Source: CAYLSV01 sp964386435
GTDB lineage: Bacteria > Planctomycetota > Phycisphaerae > Tepidisphaerales > Tepidisphaeraceae
Length of the DNA: 25,778 bases
Assembly (NCBI GenBank): GCA_964386435.1
Contig: CAYLSV010000047.1
Coordinates: 1-25,778, forward strand
Direction of reading: 5' to 3'
Both the position numbers and the translations under genes were made by a program. This document shows, piece after piece, positions 20,559-25,778 of the stretch (positions are counted from its first letter, which is position 1; each line of letters starts with the position of its first letter). A model generated the notes under the pieces. The model did no database searches. It had not been told where the DNA came from and saw only the letters and a list, made by a program, of their open reading frames with translations.

Positions 20559-23005
20559 CCAACGAACAACACCAACCCAACGTCCTCGCCTTCCTCGCCG
20601 TCGCCGTGGCCGTGCTGGCGGTGGAGCTCGCCAACTGGGGCGGACAGCCGACGTACCTGGTCTTTGGCCGGGCGGCGTTGATCGTCGGCACCGCGCTGGT
20701 GGTGCGGCTCGCCATCGGCAAGTGGCAAGGCGACGTGTCGCGGAAGATTTGGGAGCGGGCGACGGTCGCCGCCGTCGGGGCGGGGCTGGTGTGGCGGCTC
20801 GGGTTCGATCCGGTGCCCAGCGAGTGGCTGGCTGTCGAGGCGTTGCGGAACGCGGCGGTGGCGGTGGTCGCAGTGCCGGCCGTGGGCGCGGCCGGGGCGG
20901 CGGTGGGGGTGGGGCTGTTCCTGGTGCTGGCGTGCAGCGTGCTCGGCGGGTCGGCGGCGACCATCACGGCGGCCGCCGTGTTCTGCATCGTTGGGGCGGC
21001 GTGGCTGGCGAAGCGGAACGGCGTGGTGCCGTGGGGGGCGCTGGCCACCGTCGGCCTCGGCACCGCGGCGGCGGCAATCATGCTCCACGGCGGCGTGGCG
21101 GCTCATCTCGCCGGGGCGCTGCCGGGCTGGGTCGCCAGCAGCGGCGGCGAGGGTACCGGCGACGAGTTGGCCCGTTCCGGCGTCGGCGACGGCCCCGATC
21201 AGCTCGGCGGCCCCAACGGCGACGCCGGGTTCGACCGCAGCGACTTCTACTGCGAAACCGACGGCCAATGCCTGTACGACGCCTTCATCGAGAGCTACGG
21301 CGACCCGGTGCAGCCCTCGGCCGACAAGGCCCAGTGGCTGAGTTTGCCCGAAGAACAGATTGCCGGACACCGCGGCACCGACCTCCGCAACGGCCGGCAA
21401 CACGAACCCCGCGGCAACACCTTCGCCCTCCGTCGTGACCGGCCGAGCAAAAATGTCGCCGCCGACGCGGTGCTGTGGGTGGAGGCCGACGAGGCGAGTT
21501 ACCCGCTGCGGCTGCCGGTTCTGGCGTTCGGCCACTACCACGGCGGCCACTGGCACGAGGCCGAGGACCAAGCCGTGGCCAGCGCGATCCCGCACCCGGA
21601 TGCCGCCGGCTACTTCGTCCCGGTGGACCAGCCGGCCGGCGAAGTCTGGGGCCGGGAGCGGGAGCTGGTCGTCCGCACCGGCACCTACGACGCCAACGTT
21701 TTGCCCATGCCCAACGGTCTGACGCGGTTCCGCCTCGGCCAAGTCCGCAAGCCGGAGCTGATCGGCAGCGCCGCCGAGCCGATGCTGCGGCTCAACCGCA
21801 CGAGCATTCCTGCCGGCAGCGCTCTAGATGTCGCGCACCGCCCGCCGCTGCGTCGGCTGCTCCTCGACGAACCGCTGGCCGAGATTGATCCGACGTCCGA
21901 TCCGCATCACCCGGCCGCCGCCGCTTTGGCCGACGAGTGGGCCGGGCATCTGCCGCGGGGCTTCGGGCAGGTTGAGGCGATCATCGAGAACCTCCGGCAA
22001 CACGCTCGATTCGACGCCGACTTTCGTGCCCCGCCCGACACCCACGGCCACAACTGCCCGGTCGAGCAATTTCTGTGCGACACCCGCCGCGGCGAAGCCC
22101 ACCTGTTCGCCTCCTCGGCCGTGCTGATGCTGCAGAGCCTTGGCTACGACGCCCGCCTCGCCGGCGGCTACCAGGTGTCCGCCGACGACCTCGACCCGGC
22201 CAGCGGCCAAGCGATCATCACCAAGCAGCACGCCCACGTCTGGCCGCAAATTCGCCTCGCTGTCGAGGCCGGGTACGTCAGCAGCCGCGACGACAAGCAG
22301 GTCGGCATCGCCCGCGGCGGCCAATGGATCGACCTCGAGCCCACCCCCGGCTTCGCCCTTGCCGACGGCGAGCCGACGCTGTGGCAGCAGGCCGACGAGG
22401 CCGGCCAGAAGCTCGCCGACTGGCTCGCCGACCACTGGCTCAAGGGCCTCGCCCTGGCCCTGCTCGCCCTCGGCCTCTGGCTGCTCCGCCGGCAGATCGT
22501 CGGCACCCTCGACGTCGCCCTCTGGCACCTCCGCCCGGCGCGAAGCGACCGCCAACTCGTACGACGCACCCTCCGCCTGCTCGACCGCCGGGCCATCCGC
22601 CACGGCACCCCCCGGCCGCCGCACCAAACCTTCGCCGCCTGGCTCGACTGCCCGGCATTATCAGTCGCCGCCGATTGGGCCCTGCACGCCCCGACCGACG
22701 TCCCCGCGCCGCCCGGCGTGCAAGCCACCTGCCGCGCCGCCGCTCGGAATGCCGGCCGATTCGGGGCGAATGAACTGCCATTCTCTCCACACGCCCCGAC
22801 GGTTGCGATGAACGTCCCGACATTTAAGGCGATCGCGCCAACACTTGAAACGAACGAACCGACGTCTGGGTCGAACGAACGGGCGTTCGCGGCAAACCTC
22901 ACCACGTTCACGCCGAACAAAGCGACGTTGCGCACGGCAGGCGTCGTTTCGTCAGTGAACCCGACAGGAGGTGCGGGCATCACTGAAGCCCCCACCGCCG
23001 CGTAG
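20555..23005 (+). CDS. Transglutaminase-like membrane protein (DUF3488/TgpA-type), catalytic Cys apparently absent
   Basis: The protein is 816 aa. Residues 8-190 contain several membrane helices, and a large extracytoplasmic part follows. The transglutaminase core is RGEAHLFASSAVLMLQSLGYDARLAGGY (about 512-539), then KQHAHVWPQI with the candidate His561, then GGQWIDLEPTPGF with Asp593. The position of the usual active-site Cys (G-x-C-x-x-F-A) is Ala515. One membrane helix follows (about 628-648). From about residue 733 the sequence changes to heptapeptide-like units (APTVAMN, APTLETN, EPTSGSN) encoded by a 21-bp repeat array. The start overlaps the DUF58 stop as ATGA with GGAG upstream. It probably acts with DUF58 and MoxR at the envelope. 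Confidence 0.85.
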   Translation: MTNEQHQPNVLAFLAVAVAVLAVELANWGGQPTYLVFGRAALIVGTALVVRLAIGKWQGDVSRKIWERATVAAVGAGLVWRLGFDPVPSEWLAVEALRNAAVAVVAVPAVGAAGAAVGVGLFLVLACSVLGGSAATITAAAVFCIVGAAWLAKRNGVVPWGALATVGLGTAAAAIMLHGGVAAHLAGALPGWVASSGGEGTGDELARSGVGDGPDQLGGPNGDAGFDRSDFYCETDGQCLYDAFIESYGDPVQPSADKAQWLSLPEEQIAGHRGTDLRNGRQHEPRGNTFALRRDRPSKNVAADAVLWVEADEASYPLRLPVLAFGHYHGGHWHEAEDQAVASAIPHPDAAGYFVPVDQPAGEVWGRERELVVRTGTYDANVLPMPNGLTRFRLGQVRKPELIGSAAEPMLRLNRTSIPAGSALDVAHRPPLRRLLLDEPLAEIDPTSDPHHPAAAALADEWAGHLPRGFGQVEAIIENLRQHARFDADFRAPPDTHGHNCPVEQFLCDTRRGEAHLFASSAVLMLQSLGYDARLAGGYQVSADDLDPASGQAIITKQHAHVWPQIRLAVEAGYVSSRDDKQVGIARGGQWIDLEPTPGFALADGEPTLWQQADEAGQKLADWLADHWLKGLALALLALGLWLLRRQIVGTLDVALWHLRPARSDRQLVRRTLRLLDRRAIRHGTPRPPHQTFAAWLDCPALSVAADWALHAPTDVPAPPGVQATCRAAARNAGRFGANELPFSPHAPTVAMNVPTFKAIAPTLETNEPTSGSNERAFAANLTTFTPNKATLRTAGVVSSVNPTGGAGITEAPTAA
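22751..22960 (+). repeat. Degenerate 21-bp tandem array, about 10 units
   Basis: Ten consecutive 21-base units can be aligned from 22751. The best conserved positions are CCGAC near bases 4-8, TT near 10-11 and CGAAC at the end of the unit; other bases vary freely. The array codes for the end of the transglutaminase-like protein as xPTxxxN heptapeptides. Confidence 0.75.
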
Positions 23006-23290
23006 CGGCGGGGCTACGCCCGGTCTCGATGCTGCCCCTGCTCGCGGCGTTCGCGACCACGCTGATGAACCTTTCCTTGATGCGGCCATCGCTGAAACCC
23101 CCTCCGCCGTGTGACGGCGGGGCTACGGCCGGTATCGACGCTGTTCCCGCTCGTCGCGTTCCTGATGACACTGATGGATCTACTTCCCGATGCGGGCGAC
23201 GGAACTACGTCCATCTTCATGACTTGCACCATTACCAGCGACTCCGACTGTGGGCGTAGCCCCGCCGTTACCACGGCGGTGGGGGTTTCG
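22983..23290. repeat. Family B hairpin-repeat cluster (109-bp tandem pair plus inverted copy)
   Basis: Copy 1 begins at 22983 and copy 2 at 23092. Both open with CTGAA, a CCCCC(A/T)CCGCCG hairpin and GGCGGGGCTACG, and they stay recognisably similar over about 109 bp. An inverted copy follows at 23252-23290 with GTAGCCCCGCCG and CGGCGGTGGGGG. The cluster fills the 336-bp gap between the transglutaminase and moxR genes. It holds no supported gene. Confidence 0.85.
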
Positions 23291-23341
23291 GCGATGATCG
23301 ATTTGCTGGTAACGTTTTGTCCTCCCGCACGTTCCCCCCCG

Positions 23342-24295
23342 ATGACTAACACGACCTCTTCATCCTCCATCCCCGCCGTGCGGCGGCGGCTTTCGGCGGC
23401 GTTGCTTGGCAAGGACGGCGTCGTCGGGCACGTGCTGTGTTGCGTGCTGGCCGGGGCGCACGTGCTGTTGGAGGATCTGCCGGGGACGGGGAAGACGACG
23501 CTGGCCAAGGCGCTCGCGGCGGCGGTGGGCGGGCGGTTCGGGCGGTTGCAGTGTACGCCGGATCTGCTGCCGGGGGATGTGACGGGGTTCAGCGTGTTTA
23601 ACCAGAAGTCGCGGGAGTTCGAGTTCCTGCCCGGCCCGGCGTTCAGCGACGTGCTGCTGGTCGACGAGGTGAACCGGGCGACACCGCGGACGCAGTCGGC
23701 GCTGTTGGAGGCGATGGCCGAGGGGCAGGTGACGGCCGACAACGTGCGGCGGGCGTTGTCGCCGACGTTCTTCGTCATCGCCACGCAGAACCCGGTCGAC
23801 CACGCCGGGACCTACCCGCTGCCCGAGGCGCAGCTCGATCGGTTCGGCATGAAGCTGAGCGTCGGCTACCCCGCGGCCGAGCACGAGCTGGCGATGCTGG
23901 GGGCGGCCACCGGCGAGCGAAGTGACCGTGTCGGATTCCTGCCCTTGCACTATCACCGGCGCGCGGTGCTGGGGGAGGGCGAGCTTCTGACGCTGCAGAA
24001 GCAGGTCGCACGAACGCCCTGCGGCGAGGCGGTGCGGCGGTACCTCGTGGAGCTGGCGGCGGCGTCGCGACGGCACGACCGGGTGACGCTCGGCGTGAGC
24101 CCGCGGGGGCTCCTGACTTGGCAGCGGTTGGCCCAGGCGCGGGCAACGATCGCCGGGCGGGGATTCGTGACGGCGGACGACGTGCAGGCGGTGGCCGGGC
24201 CGTGTTTGGCGGTGCGGCTGGGGACCGGCGGCGAGCCGGTGGGGCTGGTGATCGAGGAGATTCTGGGCGGCGTCGCGGTGCCGGGGGGCGTGTGA
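23342..24295 (+). CDS. MoxR-family AAA+ ATPase
   Basis: This gene encodes 317 aa. Walker A is EDLPGTGKTTLAK with Lys51, Walker B is VLLVDEVNRA with Asp108-Glu109, and sensor 1 is FFVIATQNPVDHAGTYPLPEAQLDRF. The C-terminal lid contains LGVSPRGLLTW, the MoxR sensor 2 region. MoxR ATPases act as chaperone-like factors with DUF58 and VWA partners. Here the gene lies downstream of DUF58 and the transglutaminase gene rather than first, across a repeat cluster. I chose the ATG at 23342 because the longer frame from 23111 only translates repeat DNA. The stop overlaps the next ATG by one base. Confidence 0.94.
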   Translation: MTNTTSSSSIPAVRRRLSAALLGKDGVVGHVLCCVLAGAHVLLEDLPGTGKTTLAKALAAAVGGRFGRLQCTPDLLPGDVTGFSVFNQKSREFEFLPGPAFSDVLLVDEVNRATPRTQSALLEAMAEGQVTADNVRRALSPTFFVIATQNPVDHAGTYPLPEAQLDRFGMKLSVGYPAAEHELAMLGAATGERSDRVGFLPLHYHRRAVLGEGELLTLQKQVARTPCGEAVRRYLVELAAASRRHDRVTLGVSPRGLLTWQRLAQARATIAGRGFVTADDVQAVAGPCLAVRLGTGGEPVGLVIEEILGGVAVPGGV

Positions 24296-25725
24296 TGATT
24301 CTGGCCCACGCGGACCATGACGTGGCGACGTTTGATGCCGCCTGGGCGGCCGGCACGTTCGTGCTGCGGCTGGGCGAGGCGTTGCTAGCGGCGTTGCCGG
24401 AGTTGCTGGTGGGCGTGGTGGTGGCGGGATTGATGCGGCACTTCTTGGGCGACGGGCGGTTGCGGCAATGGCTTGGGCGGTGGTGGTCGGCGGCGGCGGT
24501 GTGCGTGGCGTTGCCAATAGGGGCGGCGGGGGCGTTGCCAATGGCGGTGATGGCGTGGCGGGCCGGGGTGCGGCCGGCGGGGGTGGCGGCGGTGCTGCTG
24601 CTTGGCGGGGCGGTGGGGCCGTTGTCGTTGGCGTATTTGCCCGACCGCATCGGCATCCCGGTGACGGCGGCGGCCGTGGCGATGGTCGCGGCGGGGGTGG
24701 CGGCGTTGTTCCTGGTCGTGCGGTCGCGGACCGAAGGTGGCAGCGTGGGTGACGACGACGCCGGTCTGCTGCCGGCGCTTGGTGAGGCGCGGCCGTTGAT
24801 CGGGCGGAGCGTGGTGCCGCTGGTGATCGGGCTCATCGGCTTCGCGACGACCGCGGGCGTCCTGCCGCCGAGCTACGTCGGCGGGGCGGTGATCGACTGG
24901 TCGCCCGGCCACGTCGTTGGCGGGGCGGCGGTGCCGCTCGTGAGCTTCTATACACCGTCAAACGCCGCGTTGTTCGCCGGCGAAGCCTCCACCGGCGTCT
25001 ACCGCGGCGCGGCGTGGGCCATGCTCCTCGGCGGCGGCGTGACGCTTGGCACCGCGTGGCTGCTCATCCGCCTCGTCGGCTGGCGGTCGGCCCTGATCGG
25101 CGGCGGGACGTTCCTCGCGGTCGTCGCCCTCGGCATCCTGGCGTGGCAGGTTGGGCCGCGGGCGGTGGCATTCTCGCCGGAAGATTCGCACGGCTTCGAC
25201 GGCCTCAGCCAGCCGTACCACGTCCTCGATCACCCCGACGGCACGCTCGCCGGCCTGACCAACCAGTGGGCCAAAATCGCCGGCCCCGGCACGCTCGCTT
25301 CGGCGATTGGGCTCGCCGTCCTGCTCCTCCTGCCGCGCCGCGAGAGCGTTGGCCGCCAACACCTTTCGACCGGGACGCTCCGCTGGCTGATTCCCGCCGG
25401 CGTCGCCGCGTGGCTGGTCGGGGCGGCCTACATCTACTACCCCTCGGCCCCCGCCACCCTCGACCGCATCCGCAGCCTCGAAGGCGACCTCGCCTCCGCC
25501 ACCGCCACCCGCGACCAGGTCGCGGCCACACGGGCGATCCACGACATCCATACCCTCGCCGCCCGCGGCAGCATTGGCGCCCGCCTCCGCCTCAACCCGC
25601 CGGCCGCCGACGCCTTCGCCGAGGTTCGCCAAGTCGCCGCGTCGGTCGAACCCGCCGCCGAACATTGGCAACTCGACGACGTCCGCCCCCTGCTGACCGC
25701 CTCCCGCGCGGTGCCGCGGGAGTAG
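24295..25725 (+). CDS. Predicted permease (ArsP/DUF318-like) in the MoxR cluster
   Basis: The protein is 476 aa. It is highly hydrophobic, with about eight to ten helices in two halves. The first half has LPELLVGVVVAGLMRHFLG and ALPIGAAGALPMAVMAWRAGVRP, and the second has VPLVSFYTPSNAALFAGEASTG. This pseudo-repeat of Pro/Gly-centred motifs recalls PF03773 permeases, but the CxC cysteines typical of ArsP are missing. The C-terminal 90 residues after the last helix (IYYPSAPATLDRIRSLEGD...) are soluble and helical, probably outside the membrane. The ATG overlaps the moxR stop (TGATG), so translation is coupled. Substrate is unknown. Confidence 0.7.
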   Translation: MILAHADHDVATFDAAWAAGTFVLRLGEALLAALPELLVGVVVAGLMRHFLGDGRLRQWLGRWWSAAAVCVALPIGAAGALPMAVMAWRAGVRPAGVAAVLLLGGAVGPLSLAYLPDRIGIPVTAAAVAMVAAGVAALFLVVRSRTEGGSVGDDDAGLLPALGEARPLIGRSVVPLVIGLIGFATTAGVLPPSYVGGAVIDWSPGHVVGGAAVPLVSFYTPSNAALFAGEASTGVYRGAAWAMLLGGGVTLGTAWLLIRLVGWRSALIGGGTFLAVVALGILAWQVGPRAVAFSPEDSHGFDGLSQPYHVLDHPDGTLAGLTNQWAKIAGPGTLASAIGLAVLLLLPRRESVGRQHLSTGTLRWLIPAGVAAWLVGAAYIYYPSAPATLDRIRSLEGDLASATATRDQVAATRAIHDIHTLAARGSIGARLRLNPPAADAFAEVRQVAASVEPAAEHWQLDDVRPLLTASRAVPRE

Positions 25726-25745
25726 GAGGCGTGTTCGGTTCTGGG

Positions 25746-25768
25746 GTAGCCGTCGAGCTTGCTCGGCG
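25746..25768 (+). repeat. GTAG-footed hairpin near the right edge
   Basis: GTAG is followed by CCGTCGAGCTTGCTCGGCG, a CGAGC/GCTCG stem with a 2-nt loop. It may be the left half of another inverted doublet that continues past the window. Confidence 0.45.
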
Positions 25769-25778
25769 CGTCCGACCG

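Noticed and set aside
19804..21742. Two long minus-strand frames over DUF58 and the transglutaminase gene
   Set aside because: Both lie antisense to well-supported genes and show no domain motifs.
22983..23290. CRISPR array
   Set aside because: Only two direct copies and one inverted copy occur, the repeats are diverged over their whole length, and no cas genes are nearby.
23111..23341. N-terminal extension of moxR
   Set aside because: The 77 extra codons are translated repeat DNA; the ATG at 23342 gives a normal MoxR length and start.

Overview
The window is about 68% GC by eye, densely coding, and free of tRNA or rRNA genes. It looks like a chromosomal segment from a Planctomycetota bacterium, most likely class Phycisphaerae. 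Three things point there: N-terminal LEARRLL / LDARRLL motifs on secreted dockerin proteins, several PEP-CTERM proteins next to a G/FTLVE prepilin, and small Cys-rich proteins of planctomycete type. No phage, plasmid, transposase or CRISPR genes were seen.

Layout. (1) 1-3371, minus strand: two secreted dockerin-type proteins. One is a five-repeat PPC-like protein running off the left edge; the other carries a lysozyme-like domain. (2) 3433-9380, plus strand: a DUF2064 transferase overlapping a single-domain response regulator, a cyclodeaminase/cyclohydrolase, a 61-aa zinc-ribbon-like protein, a LamG protein, a lipoprotein alpha/beta hydrolase and a GT39-like membrane glycosyltransferase. (3) 12887-9539, minus strand: lysS followed by a LolC/E-type permease with no ATPase beside it. 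(4) 13062-14896: two small lipoproteins, then a convergent GmhB-like phosphatase with a membrane tail. (5) 15030-19446, plus strand: three PEP-CTERM proteins, a prepilin-like protein and a His-rich Cys-containing protein behind a palindromic operator candidate. (6) 19527-25725, plus strand: a MoxR-type cluster in the order DUF58, transglutaminase-like, MoxR ATPase, ArsP-like permease.

The most unusual content is at DNA level. At least two families of short hairpin repeats with a GTAG foot recur, mostly as inverted doublets. One doublet lies in frame inside the glycosyltransferase gene. One supplies the C-terminus of the DUF58 gene and shows compensatory stem changes. One cluster separates the transglutaminase and moxR genes. 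The GTAG foot and inverted-pair layout resemble REP/BIME elements mobilised by RAYT (Y1) transposases, although no RAYT gene lies in the window. The transglutaminase gene also ends in a tandem array of about ten 21-bp degenerate units.

A second pattern is that six genes have a TAnnnT hexamer 6-9 nt before the start codon and no Shine-Dalgarno sequence, which suggests frequent leaderless transcription. Genes in the PEP-CTERM and MoxR clusters instead tend to have clear GGAG-type ribosome sites. Functional calls rest on motif recognition only; no database search was run.
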